37,951 nucleotides of DNA from Myxococcales bacterium (GCA_003153055.1 PMBV01000436.1:30977-68927); one strand, 5' to 3'; numbered from the stretch's first letter, positions 16,483 to 25,028 are shown. The notes: generated from the letters alone by a model not told the origin. Numbers and translations are program-made.

Positions 16483-18531
16483 CTATTTCTGATTGATGAG
16501 CGTGAACGACATCGAGTTGTTCACCTCGGCCTGCGACGGCGTCTGGGGGTGGAGCGGGTCAACCCCGCACGGGTCGGCCGCATGGAAGGCGAAGACCTGC
16601 AGGTAGCTGTGGCACAGGTAGCGAGGCGTGGAGAGATCGTTGCACGTGCCGTTCGCGCTCTCGCCACACCAGATGATGGACACCATCGAAGCGTCTCCGT
16701 TCAGCGCCGGCACCACCTTGAACGTGGCGTCCATCGCGAACGTTGCCGAAGACGAATCGAGGGGGTCGAGCCAGAGCAGGTGATGCCTTTGGTCGGCAGG
16801 AACCTGGCTCAAGTACTGCGATTGGTTCGATCTCGTCAGCGCGTCGCCCGTCACCCACAAGGTGGGGCTCACGCTGTTGACGCGGAGCCAGGAGCCCGGG
16901 AAGCCGGGAGACGCGAACGACACCAGGTTGGGGTCGTTGGGGAGCGCCAAGCTCGGGGTCATTCTGAAGGGGAAGTCCGTGGGGAGCTGGCCATTGGCCG
17001 TATCGGTGTCGAAGGTGATGATGCCGTGGAACCAGGAGTGCACGAGGTACAGCGGTCGGTTGCTGGAGTCGATGCGGGTCGACTTGATCTTGACGGTGCC
17101 CAGGGTCCCGTACTTCGAGATCAGCGCGTCGAGCTCGGCCTGAGACACCCGCACCGTGTTGGCGTGCTGCGCGCTCGGCGGCATGGAGTACGCATTGCTC
17201 GAGAGGTGCGTCCAGGCGCTGGGGTTGGCAGCCAGGTCGTTCGTGCTCCAGCATCCAAAACTTCCGCCAACCTGAGTGTAGAGGTCGGCGCACATGGTCC
17301 AGGTGCTGACCTGTTTGGGCTTGATGACGAACGGGCCCTCGGTGGTGATGCGAGTCGCCTGGTCGTTTCCTCGGGTGATGTACTCGGGGCTCCAGCGAGT
17401 GAAACTGCCTGGCGTCAGGGCCGCCGACGCCGTACGGGCAACTTGAATGTCCTTGCCGGAGCCCGTGTTGGGCCCTCCGTTGTTGTCGCTCTCATCCTTG
17501 TACAAGAGGTAGTTGCGCGTCTCGGTGCGCACCAGGGTCGCGTCGATGACGCTGTAGCCAGGGTCGAAGAACACGGTCGGGCTCGAATTCACGAGCGCCC
17601 TGAAGTCCGTCGTGTAGCTCACATAGATTCGGTTGACGTTGTTCGCGTCGTTGCCCGACCAGATGATGCCGTACTGGCCGAGGTCGGAGTCGAAGAACGC
17701 CTCCGGGCTCCACGCGTGCATCGGTGCTCCGTTGGAGTCTACGATGGGCGTGACCTGCAACAGCCGCGGGTTGGTGAAGGTGATCAGATCCGCCGAGTCG
17801 ACGACCACGATGTTCGGGCTGGGGCTACTCCAGTAGTCGGCGACGGTGTAGGAGCGCGTCCAATCGGTGGCGAGGACGACGAAGGTTCCGTCTTGCTTCC
17901 TCAAGATGAACGGGTCGCGAAGGCGGTTGCTGCCCAGGTTGGTGAGCTGAAACGCCGCGGCCCTCGGCGCGAGCGGGGTCCACTGCAGCCCGTCGGTGCT
18001 GTAGGCGAGGTGGAGCGAATCTTGGGCGACGGTCTTGGGCAGGGTCCCGTTTTGGAAGTAGCTCATCACCCACGCCACCGTGATGTCCGGCGGGAGAACG
18101 GTCACGCTGACGGAGGCCTTGAGGTCGGGGTGACGCTTGAGGGCGGCCCAGATCTTCACGTTCATCGCCGCGGTGATCCCCGAAGGGGCTGTGTACGTCC
18201 CGGCGCTGTCGATGGTGCCCTGCCCGTCTCCCTCGATTCGCCAGGTGACGCTGGTCGTGCTCTGACCGTCGAGCTTGGCCGTGAAGGCGGTGGACGACGC
18301 GACGTCCACGGTGGCCTTGCTCGGCGTGACCGTCAACACCGACTCGGGCAGACCAAGGGAGCAGAGCTTGTTGGGGCCGCAGCCAAAGTTTGTCGGACAG
18401 TCGAGGCTCGACTCACATTGAACCGGCACTGCCTGCAGCACCGGGCATCCGAGGAGGAGCAACGATGCCCAGGCGACGATGGAAGGGCCTCCGGCGATGC
18501 CACGATTCATGAGGTTCTCGAGCGGGGCCAC
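16483..18531 (-). CDS. GH43-like lipoprotein with Big2 and AbfB domains
   Basis: A 682-residue lipoprotein. Signal ends LLLLGC (C29). A small Cys-knot-like stretch (C39, C45, C51, C57) is followed by a bacterial Ig-like domain (about 63-148). A GH43-type five-bladed propeller covers about 152-500, with the family's three acidic residues in order: D206 in RDPFIL (base), D330 in SVIDA (pKa modulator), E398 in TEGPF (acid). An AbfB/CBM42-type domain (about 520-650) has the repeats FRMTPSLA and DATFKVVPAL. GH43 enzymes cut arabinan or xylan side chains, and AbfB binds arabinose branches. A GTG start at 18531 overlaps the upstream gene's TAG and has GGAG eight bases before; an ATG at 18510 is the alternative. 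It is a paralogue of the next gene upstream. Confidence 0.85.
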   Translation of the reverse strand: MAPLENLMNRGIAGGPSIVAWASLLLLGCPVLQAVPVQCESSLDCPTNFGCGPNKLCSLGLPESVLTVTPSKATVDVASSTAFTAKLDGQSTTSVTWRIEGDGQGTIDSAGTYTAPSGITAAMNVKIWAALKRHPDLKASVSVTVLPPDITVAWVMSYFQNGTLPKTVAQDSLHLAYSTDGLQWTPLAPRAAAFQLTNLGSNRLRDPFILRKQDGTFVVLATDWTRSYTVADYWSSPSPNIVVVDSADLITFTNPRLLQVTPIVDSNGAPMHAWSPEAFFDSDLGQYGIIWSGNDANNVNRIYVSYTTDFRALVNSSPTVFFDPGYSVIDATLVRTETRNYLLYKDESDNNGGPNTGSGKDIQVARTASAALTPGSFTRWSPEYITRGNDQATRITTEGPFVIKPKQVSTWTMCADLYTQVGGSFGCWSTNDLAANPSAWTHLSSNAYSMPPSAQHANTVRVSQAELDALISKYGTLGTVKIKSTRIDSSNRPLYLVHSWFHGIITFDTDTANGQLPTDFPFRMTPSLALPNDPNLVSFASPGFPGSWLRVNSVSPTLWVTGDALTRSNQSQYLSQVPADQRHHLLWLDPLDSSSATFAMDATFKVVPALNGDASMVSIIWCGESANGTCNDLSTPRYLCHSYLQVFAFHAADPCGVDPLHPQTPSQAEVNNSMSFTLINQK

Positions 18532-20303
18532 TACTCTTGCTCCAGCTTGAAGGACGCTTCTGGAGCGTCAGTCGAGGGAGCAGGGCTCAGTGGGGTAGCG
18601 AAGATCTGATAGTCCATGTGGCGCAGGTAGCGCGTCGAGTCGACGTACCACTGGAGCGACACCATCGTCGAGTCACCATTGAGCGCGGGCACCTTGCGGA
18701 AGGTCGCGTCGCTGCGGAACGCGGCGCTGTCGACGAGCTCGTCCGCCCAGGCGAGGTGATTCTTGAGGTTGGCCGGCACGCCACAGAGCTCGGTGCCCCG
18801 ATTCGCCGCGTTCGGTGGGCTCCCGCTGGTGCATGCGGGGTACAGGCCCGGGTCTTGGCTGTTGATGCGCACATACCTGGTGGGGTAGCCGGCCGGCGCC
18901 AACGAGACCAGCGCCGGGTCGGTCGGGTCGGCGAGGCCCGGCACGACCCTCCAGCGGAAGTCGTTGCTGACCTGCCCATGGGCGGTGTCGGCGAGCGGGG
19001 TGATCATCAGGTGGAACCACGAGTGAGCGACGTAGAACGGCGCGTTGTTCTCGGAGTAGCCCGTCTTGATGCGAGTGATCCGCGTCGCGCCGTAGTGAGA
19101 GATGAGGGCATCGAGCTGGGCCTGGGTCACGCGGACGACGTTGGCGTGCCGCACATTGGGAGGGAAGCTGTATTCCGTCGACGACATCGCCGTCCACGAG
19201 CTGGGGGCTACGTCGAGGCTGGTCGTCTTCCACCCTCCGAACGCGCCTCCGCTGCTGTAGCGGTCGGCGTACAGGTACCAGACGTTCTGGCCAGGCGCCT
19301 TCAGGGCGAATGGGCCCTCGACCCCCTGCGACACCGTCTGCTGTGCGCCGCGGGTGAGGTACTCGGGGCTGATGCGCGCGAAGACGCCGGGCGCCATGGA
19401 GGTCGAAGGCGAACGGGCGACCTGAATGTCGGAGGCCGACTCGTCCTTGAAGAAGAGGTAGTTGCGGGTGGAGCCCAGGGGAAGGAGCGGGCTGGCATCG
19501 ATCACGGTGTAGCCCGGGTCGAAGTAGACGATCGGGTTGGCGGGGTCGGAGACGGCTTGGAAGTCGGTCGTGTACGAGACGTAAATGCGGTTGCGATTGC
19601 TCGTGTCGTTACCCGACCAGAGGATCGCGTACTGGGCCCGCTCCGGGTCGTAGAACACCTCCGGCGCCCAGGCGTGCATCGCCGAAGAGCTTGGCCCGGA
19701 AAGCGTCGTCACCGGCACGAGCCGCGGGTTGGTGAACGTGATGAGGTCCGTCGAGTCGGCCATGACGAGCTTCCCACTTGGACGATTCCAGTAGTTGGAG
19801 TCATTCTCGGCGAGCGTCCAGTCGGTGGCGATGTAGACAAACGTGCCATCGAGCTTGCGCACGATGAACGGGTCGCGGATGTGGTTCGTCCCGTGCCCGG
19901 AGAGCTGGTAGACGGGTTGGCCGGCATTGAGCTCGATCCACTTCAGGCCATCGACGCTGTAGGAGAGGTGGAGCGAGTCGTTCGGGAGATCCTGGTTGTT
20001 GCCGAAGGAGCTGAGAACCCAGGCGACCAGCGGTGCAGGGCCGGCGTCGCTTGCCCCGGCGTCGCTGGTGCCCGAATCGCCCACGCCGGCGTCTCTCGTC
20101 TCGATGACCGAGGCGTCGAGTGAGGCATCGCTCTGGTCGTCGCCCCCCGCGTCAGCCGGCTGGCCGGCGTCGGGCGCCCCGCCGTCGCTGTCACGTGCGT
20201 TGCTGCCTGGGCACCCACTGGCGAGCGCCGCGATCATGACGACGATCCCCAGTGAGTGAAGAGCCGAGCGGCGAGACACCGAGAGGAACGCGTTCGAGAT
20301 CAT
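18531..20303 (-). CDS. GH43-like lipoprotein with AbfB domain
   Basis: A 590-residue lipoprotein with signal ending ALASGC (C31). A disordered Asp/Ala/Gly-rich linker (about 35-90), typical of myxobacterial surface proteins, carries the catalytic domain away from the membrane. The GH43-type propeller (about 92-435) keeps the acidic triad: D144 in RDPFIV, D269 in TVIDA, E329 in VEGPF. The AbfB domain (about 449-572) has the signature RWRVVPGLADP and DATFRKVPAL with RYLRHMDY. Likely substrate is arabinan or arabinoxylan, acting at the cell surface. It is the first gene of a run with its paralogue, the TPR protein and the PEGA kinase, reading away from a 402-base divergent promoter region. Sequence similarity to the downstream paralogue is high through the propeller, so they arose by tandem duplication. 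Confidence 0.88.
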   Translation of the reverse strand: MISNAFLSVSRRSALHSLGIVVMIAALASGCPGSNARDSDGGAPDAGQPADAGGDDQSDASLDASVIETRDAGVGDSGTSDAGASDAGPAPLVAWVLSSFGNNQDLPNDSLHLSYSVDGLKWIELNAGQPVYQLSGHGTNHIRDPFIVRKLDGTFVYIATDWTLAENDSNYWNRPSGKLVMADSTDLITFTNPRLVPVTTLSGPSSSAMHAWAPEVFYDPERAQYAILWSGNDTSNRNRIYVSYTTDFQAVSDPANPIVYFDPGYTVIDASPLLPLGSTRNYLFFKDESASDIQVARSPSTSMAPGVFARISPEYLTRGAQQTVSQGVEGPFALKAPGQNVWYLYADRYSSGGAFGGWKTTSLDVAPSSWTAMSSTEYSFPPNVRHANVVRVTQAQLDALISHYGATRITRIKTGYSENNAPFYVAHSWFHLMITPLADTAHGQVSNDFRWRVVPGLADPTDPALVSLAPAGYPTRYVRINSQDPGLYPACTSGSPPNAANRGTELCGVPANLKNHLAWADELVDSAAFRSDATFRKVPALNGDSTMVSLQWYVDSTRYLRHMDYQIFATPLSPAPSTDAPEASFKLEQE

Positions 20304-20705
20304 GATGATATGTCAAGCCAGTTGACCGCCGCGCGTTCCGACTGAATCCGCTCGCAGGTGTCACTGCCTCGCCCAGAAACGAGAATGAGTCGCGCCAGAT
20401 GGTGGACCCGATTTCCCAGACGCTAGGAGCGCGTGTCTCCGGCGTCAAGGCGAGCAATGCCCAGGGGCACCACGGCTGTGTGAACCCATGAACATCGCGC
20501 TTCAATCGAACTGACAACAACAGGTGGCAACGAGATTCTCGGGAGCCGAGATTCCCTCACTCTCCTGGCCCTTACGACGAGCTGCCCTGAGCTGGGTGTC
20601 TCGACACGTTTGGTCGTGGGCTGTTATCTAGCCGGGTCGGCTCGCAAAGCAGACACGATGGGCATCGATACGCCAAGTGGGCTCTTGATCGCGAAGGAAG
20701 CAGAC
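20304..20705. promoter_or_regulatory. Divergent intergenic region between GH43 and Big2-AbfB genes
   Basis: 402 bases without a gene separate the leftward GH43 run from the rightward Big2-AbfB gene. Both promoters should lie here. It is less GC-rich than the genes. I find no clear -35/-10 pair; an 8-base direct repeat (20531-20554) is the only regulatory-looking element. A shared regulator is plausible, since both sides encode AbfB proteins. Confidence 0.5.
20531..20554. repeat. Direct repeat CGAGATTC, 16-bp period
   Basis: CGAGATTC occurs at 20531-20538 and 20547-20554, starts 16 bases apart, within the divergent promoter region. The first copy extends to the palindrome GAGATTCTC. It is a candidate operator; spacing of about 1.5 helical turns is not ideal for same-face binding. 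Confidence 0.3.
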
Positions 20706-22790
20706 ATGACAGCATTGGAAAGGTTCGACACAAAGGAGTGGCGGGCAGCTCACGCCATCGGCCTTCTCCTCTCCTGGGGGCTCGTCGCGTGTAGCGCTCC
20801 CATCGATCAGACGCGGGACCCGACGCCGAATCCGACACCTGTATCCGTGACCGGGGTGACCCTCGATCGCTCGACGCTGAGCCTCACGGTCGGAGGCTCG
20901 ACCACGATGCTGGTGGCGACCGTCTCGCCGTCCAACGCGGCGAGCTCCGCCGTGACCTGGTCTTCGAACAACTCCGCGGTGGCAGCGGTCAATGCCACGG
21001 GCGTCGTCTCGCCAGGGGCGGCCGGCAGCGCGACCATCACCGTCACGACGCAGGATGGCGCGAAGACCGCCACGTGCGCCGTCACGGTGGTCGCCAACAT
21101 CGTCGCCGTCACCGGCATCTCCCTCGACAAGACCGCGCTCGACCTGGTCGCTGGCGGGCCGGCAGTCACGCTCGTCGCCACCATCACGCCGGCGACCGCG
21201 ACCAACCAGAAGGTGACCTGGCAATCGAGCGCCGTCACCGTGGCGACGGTGAGCGATTCTGGCAGCATCGCGCCCCTGGCCGCGGGCACGACCACCATCG
21301 TGGCGAAGACCGCCGATGGCTCGAAGGCGGCCTCCTGCGTGGTCACGGTCACCGCGGCGGCCATCGCGGTGAGCGGCGTCGCGCTCGACACAGGCACGCT
21401 GAATCTGACCATCGGCTCGGTGGCGCCTGCGCTCGTCGCGACCGTCGCGCCGGCGAACGCGACGGACAAGGCGATTTCGTGGTCGTCTGACAAACCAGAC
21501 GTGGCGACCGTCAGCGCTGCCGGCGTGGTCACTGGCAAGGCAGCCGGCACCGCCATCATCACCGTGACGACGCACGAAGGCCCCTTCATCGCGAGCTGTT
21601 CCGTGACCGTCACCAAGCCGACCAACGCGGTGACGGGTGTGACGCTGACTGTCAAGCGCCTGGACCTCGTCGTCGGGGGCTTCGCGGGCAAGCTGACCGC
21701 GGCCGTGGCACCGTCGAACGCCGACAACCCCGCGGTGACGTGGTCTTCGAGCGACGAAAAGGTGGCGAAGGTGAGCAGCGTGGGCCTGGTCACCATCGTG
21801 GGCTCGGGCGCGGCGAGCATCACCGTGACGACCACCGAACGCGCCTTCACCGACACCTGCGCCATCACGGTGCATTCCGACGCCGTGACCTCGGTCGCAT
21901 CGACGTACCCGCTCACCGGTCAGATCGCCATCAGCTGGACCGACCCGCTCGATCTGAACGCGGTGGGTGTCCAGGTGACGATGCTGAGCGCCGATGGCTC
22001 GATGTCACGCATCGTTCCAGTGGGAACACGGAAGGCCGCCTTCACCGGGCTCACGGTCGGCAGGGCCTATTCCTTCTCGATTCGCACGCTCGGGCCGTCA
22101 GGCACGTCATCAGACGGAGTGTCCATCACCGGCACGCCGGTGCAGGTCGTGAAGGGGCTCCGCAGCAACGTCGCTGCGACCTCGTACATCACCGATACGT
22201 ACGGCTCAGCCCTCCAAGCCGATGGGGGTGTCTTCGAGACCCACGACATCGTCATGGCGCCGAGCGAGGAGACGGCCAATGCCGGGTTCCCTCGGAATTA
22301 TCGCTGGATCTTGATGCCTGGCCTGGCTGATCCGACGGATCCGTCGCTGGTGAGCTTGAAGAACGAAGAGTACCTCCCAACGACAACCGCCAGCGCGGGA
22401 TCCTGGGTCGAGACGAATCGGTACCTTCACATCCGCGCCGAGGGCGTTTCAAACGACGGCCAGTTTATGGCCTGGTGTGATTGGGCTCCCAACGGTCAGC
22501 AGCAACTGGGGCTCATCTCCCCTGCCGCGTACGCGGACGTCTACACCGATACGGGCACGTTCCGGAGGGATGCGACCTTCAGAATGCTCCCACGACCCAC
22601 AGGCACCGACGCCGGGACCGAGGTGGCCGGCGCAACGTACTTCCAGTGGCTCGGCGATGGCTCCGGCAACTCCTACGTCATCGATGTATGCAATCACATC
22701 GTGGCTTTGGATTCCGTGACCATCAACAACGTCAGGTACGCCCGTAGTATTGCGTGGACCGTCGAGGACGTGGCCAAGCTCACGCCCTGA
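20706..22790 (+). CDS. Lipoprotein: four Big2, FN3, AbfB-like domain
   Basis: A 694-residue non-enzymatic lipoprotein. Signal ends WGLVAC (C29), then a Pro/Thr linker. Four bacterial Ig-like (Big2) domains follow at 46-132, 133-219, 220-306 and 307-391, each opening with V-T-G-[VI]-x-L-[DT] (VSG in the third) and carrying a ValThrTrpSer-type core (AVTWSS, KVTWQS, AISWSS, AVTWSS). An FN3-type domain covers about 392-479. The C-terminal part (about 525-660) is AbfB-like, with RWILMPGLADP and DATFRMLP, the same signature as the two GH43 proteins. No catalytic domain is present, so it probably binds arabinose-bearing polysaccharide at the surface. The ATG at 20706 has AAGGAAG upstream. Confidence 0.85.
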   Translation: MTALERFDTKEWRAAHAIGLLLSWGLVACSAPIDQTRDPTPNPTPVSVTGVTLDRSTLSLTVGGSTTMLVATVSPSNAASSAVTWSSNNSAVAAVNATGVVSPGAAGSATITVTTQDGAKTATCAVTVVANIVAVTGISLDKTALDLVAGGPAVTLVATITPATATNQKVTWQSSAVTVATVSDSGSIAPLAAGTTTIVAKTADGSKAASCVVTVTAAAIAVSGVALDTGTLNLTIGSVAPALVATVAPANATDKAISWSSDKPDVATVSAAGVVTGKAAGTAIITVTTHEGPFIASCSVTVTKPTNAVTGVTLTVKRLDLVVGGFAGKLTAAVAPSNADNPAVTWSSSDEKVAKVSSVGLVTIVGSGAASITVTTTERAFTDTCAITVHSDAVTSVASTYPLTGQIAISWTDPLDLNAVGVQVTMLSADGSMSRIVPVGTRKAAFTGLTVGRAYSFSIRTLGPSGTSSDGVSITGTPVQVVKGLRSNVAATSYITDTYGSALQADGGVFETHDIVMAPSEETANAGFPRNYRWILMPGLADPTDPSLVSLKNEEYLPTTTASAGSWVETNRYLHIRAEGVSNDGQFMAWCDWAPNGQQQLGLISPAAYADVYTDTGTFRRDATFRMLPRPTGTDAGTEVAGATYFQWLGDGSGNSYVIDVCNHIVALDSVTINNVRYARSIAWTVEDVAKLTP
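20841..21878 (+). repeat. Four tandem Big2-coding repeats, 261-bp period
   Basis: Units start at 20841, 21102, 21363 and 21624: three of exactly 261 bases and a last of 255. Each encodes one 85-87 residue Ig-like domain. The constant length without gaps points to unit duplication; units have diverged at the nucleotide level. Confidence 0.75.
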
Positions 22791-22851
22791 GAAGCGCCTT
22801 GATGAGGGGCTGGCTCGCATCGTCCTGCCCGCTCATGCGAATCTGGGGCCC

Positions 22852-23529
22852 ATGCGCGCAAGCCGCAAAGTGCTGCTGTCGATGGCCCTCGCGTGCGCCG
22901 CGGCGTCCTGCACGGCGGGGCCGGCCCCGCGGCTCGGCGAGGTTCAGCACGGCGAGGGCACCTTCTACTCGGCCAACGGAGATGGCGCGTGCGGCTTCGG
23001 CCCCTCCCCCGCAGACCTCGACGTCGCCGCGCTCAACGCACCTCAGTGGGACGGCAGCGCCCCGTGTGGTGCCTGCGCGAGCATCACGGGCCCCAAGGGT
23101 TCGGTGAAGGTGCGCATCGTCGACCTCTGCCCCGAGTGCAAGGCCGGCGACCTCGACCTCTCACCCCAGGCCTTCGCCAAGCTGGCACCGCTGGCCGATG
23201 GCCGGGTGCCCATCTCGTGGCAGCTCGAGGCCTGCGACGTCTCGGGGCCGCTCCGCTACCACGTGAAAGACGGCTCCTCCCAGTACTGGACCGCCATTCA
23301 AGTGCGCAACCACCGGCTCCCCATTCGCGCCCTCGCCTACAGAAAGGACTCGGCCTGGGTGAACCTGCCGCGCCAGGACTACAACTACTTCCTCGCCGCC
23401 CAGGGCACGGGGCCCGGCACCATCCGCCTCCAGGTCACGAGCTGGGAGGGGCAGACCCTCGAGGACACGCTCCCCGGACCCAATGCCGACACCACCTACG
23501 ACGGCGCCGCCCAGTTCACTTCGCCCTGA
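22852..23529 (+). CDS. Expansin-like lipoprotein (D1 + CBM63)
   Basis: A 225-residue bacterial expansin (EXLX1 type). The lipoprotein-like signal ends AAASC (C20). Domain D1 (about 32-130) has GEGTFYS (35-41), the Cys-rich loop CGACAS and VRIVDLCPEC, and GDLDLS with D102 in the position of the essential expansin Asp. Domain D2 (about 140-225) is a CBM63-like cellulose-binding sandwich: WTAIQVRNHRLPIRAL (from W146), W169 and Y177. Expansins loosen cellulose-hemicellulose contacts without hydrolysis. Lipid anchoring is unusual, since characterised bacterial expansins are mostly secreted. The start at 22852 gives the signal peptide; 61 bases separate it from the Big2-AbfB stop, so the two may be one operon. 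Convergent with the Cys-rich gene, 9 bases apart. Confidence 0.9.
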   Translation: MRASRKVLLSMALACAAASCTAGPAPRLGEVQHGEGTFYSANGDGACGFGPSPADLDVAALNAPQWDGSAPCGACASITGPKGSVKVRIVDLCPECKAGDLDLSPQAFAKLAPLADGRVPISWQLEACDVSGPLRYHVKDGSSQYWTAIQVRNHRLPIRALAYRKDSAWVNLPRQDYNYFLAAQGTGPGTIRLQVTSWEGQTLEDTLPGPNADTTYDGAAQFTSP

Positions 23530-23538
23530 CCCGCGCCC

Positions 23539-24906
23539 TCACGGAGAGCAGGCGGCCCGGCACACGCCCCAGATGCACGCCCCGGAGGAACACTCGCTGT
23601 CTCGCCGGCACGCCGCCAGCGAACCCTTGAGCGGCGCGCAGACGAAGCCGGCGTCCACCGCGACACACATGCCCTCGCCGCACTGCTTGTCCGCGGTGCA
23701 GGGCTCGCGGATGAGCGGCGCGCGAACACAGACCCCCAGCGCGCACACGGCGTCGAGCTGACAGGCTCGCGACGAGTCACATGACGAGCCAAGCGCCTGC
23801 CGACGGGCGCACGAGAGGCCTCCATCGTGCTGGACACACGCCAGCTCGGCGGCGCAGTCGCGGTGAGCCACGCACCCCGCCCCGTCGCCCAGCGGAAAGA
23901 GGCAGCTCCCCGGAGCCCCAGCGGTGAGGCCGACGCAGGTGGTGCCGCCTGGGCACGTCTGCTCCGCGGCGCACGGCGCGCCCACGACGCTCAGGACCTC
24001 GGGCGCGCAGGACCCGCTCACGCACACCAGCGAGCTCGTGCACTGGGCTGCCTGGCACGGCTCGCCCAACCCCTTTCGGCTCAGGCAGACGCCGCCGTCA
24101 GACGTGGTGACACAGACACTTTTCTCGTCGCAGGCGCCGAGCAGGCAGGCCGCTCCGGCGACGGGCAGCTGTTTGCACTGATTGGCGAGACATGTCAGCC
24201 CGGCCAGGCAACGGGTGAGGTCATCACACGGCTGGTCGAGCTGGGCGAACACCGCGCATTGCCCAACTCCGAGCCGGGTGCTCGAGAGCTGACAGAACAG
24301 ACCGAGGTCGGCTCGGCAGTCGGTGTCGAAGGTACACACGTCGCCTGCGAGCCCCACGGGGAGGCACTGGCGAGGGCACACGGAGCCGCGGCAGACCCCG
24401 TCGCGGCACTCGTCGTAACCGTCGTAGCAGCTCTGCTGGAGCCCCGCGTTGGGCACCAACATCCGAGCGCACGGCGGAGGAGGATTCGCGAAGCCTTCAC
24501 AGCCGATGGTCCTCCAGCTTTCGGCGCAAGCCTGGGCCGCGAGGCCGTCGTACCGCAGGGCCCCCGAGGCCACGTGCGACGCCCACGTCGTCGGACCGCA
24601 GGAGAGGCGCTGCTCCGCCGCCACGCAGGCCGCCACGCCACCGTCAGCCGACAACAGCCCACAGCTCCAGAGCCGCTGGCACTTCGCCTGGTTGAGCACG
24701 TCGCAGGCCTTGCCAACGTCGAGGCCGGCGGGGCCCCCAGCATCTTGGATGAAGATGCTCCCATCGGCCATCGGCGCCCCATCGGAGGGGAGGAACCCCT
24801 GCCAGCCGCCCATGCTACAGGCGCTCAGCCCTGCGGCCGACGCCAGCGCCACGAGTCGAAACCGAGAGTCCACCGTGCACCCGAACCTGGAGCTGTCGGC
24901 GGCCAT
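23539..24906 (-). CDS. Cys-rich (Dickkopf-like) lipoprotein
   Basis: A lipoprotein of about 455 residues with signal ending GLSAC. The mature chain holds about 50 cysteines in a repeated spacing (C-x4-6-C-x4-5-C-x-x-G-x-C), the pattern commonly annotated as Dickkopf N-terminal Cys-rich in myxobacteria. There is no catalytic signature; it is likely a disulfide-rich surface protein of unknown role. The start is uncertain: the ATG at 24906 (MAADSSRFG), or a GTG at 24873 that gives a shorter, more usual signal (DSRFRLVALASAAGLSAC). A G-quadruplex-capable tract lies immediately upstream. Its neighbour downstream is the convergent expansin gene. Confidence 0.75.
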   Translation of the reverse strand: MAADSSRFGCTVDSRFRLVALASAAGLSACSMGGWQGFLPSDGAPMADGSIFIQDAGGPAGLDVGKACDVLNQAKCQRLWSCGLLSADGGVAACVAAEQRLSCGPTTWASHVASGALRYDGLAAQACAESWRTIGCEGFANPPPPCARMLVPNAGLQQSCYDGYDECRDGVCRGSVCPRQCLPVGLAGDVCTFDTDCRADLGLFCQLSSTRLGVGQCAVFAQLDQPCDDLTRCLAGLTCLANQCKQLPVAGAACLLGACDEKSVCVTTSDGGVCLSRKGLGEPCQAAQCTSSLVCVSGSCAPEVLSVVGAPCAAEQTCPGGTTCVGLTAGAPGSCLFPLGDGAGCVAHRDCAAELACVQHDGGLSCARRQALGSSCDSSRACQLDAVCALGVCVRAPLIREPCTADKQCGEGMCVAVDAGFVCAPLKGSLAACRRDSECSSGACIWGVCRAACSP

Positions 24907-24912
24907 TGGCAA

Positions 24913-24937
24913 CCCGCCACCCACTCCCACCCACCCC
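24913..24937 (-). other. G-quadruplex-capable tract upstream of start
   Basis: The minus (coding) strand has five G runs of three or more: GGGG, GGG, GGG, GGG, GGG, with loops of 1, 1, 3 and 4 bases. It sits six bases before the ATG at 24906, where a Shine-Dalgarno would be. Quadruplex formation in DNA or RNA could control translation. Confidence 0.55.
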
Positions 24938-24953
24938 TCCGGCCAGCCGGAGG
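24936..24953 (-). terminator. Stem-loop between two lipoprotein genes
   Basis: A perfect 7-base-pair stem CCTCCGG/CCGGAGG with a 4-base loop lies 76 bases after the stop of the gene at 25029-26171. No U-run follows on the minus strand, so termination is uncertain; it abuts the G-rich tract. Confidence 0.35.
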
Positions 24954-25028
24954 CGCCTTCTTCGACAGGAGCCGGGGAGGTTACACCCTCCGCGCTCCAG
25001 ATGGTACCAGTTCAACCTCACTGAAGGA

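Noticed and set aside
15916..18609. Plus-strand open frame of about 897 codons
   Set aside because: Antisense to the TPR protein and GH43 genes; no signal, no domain.
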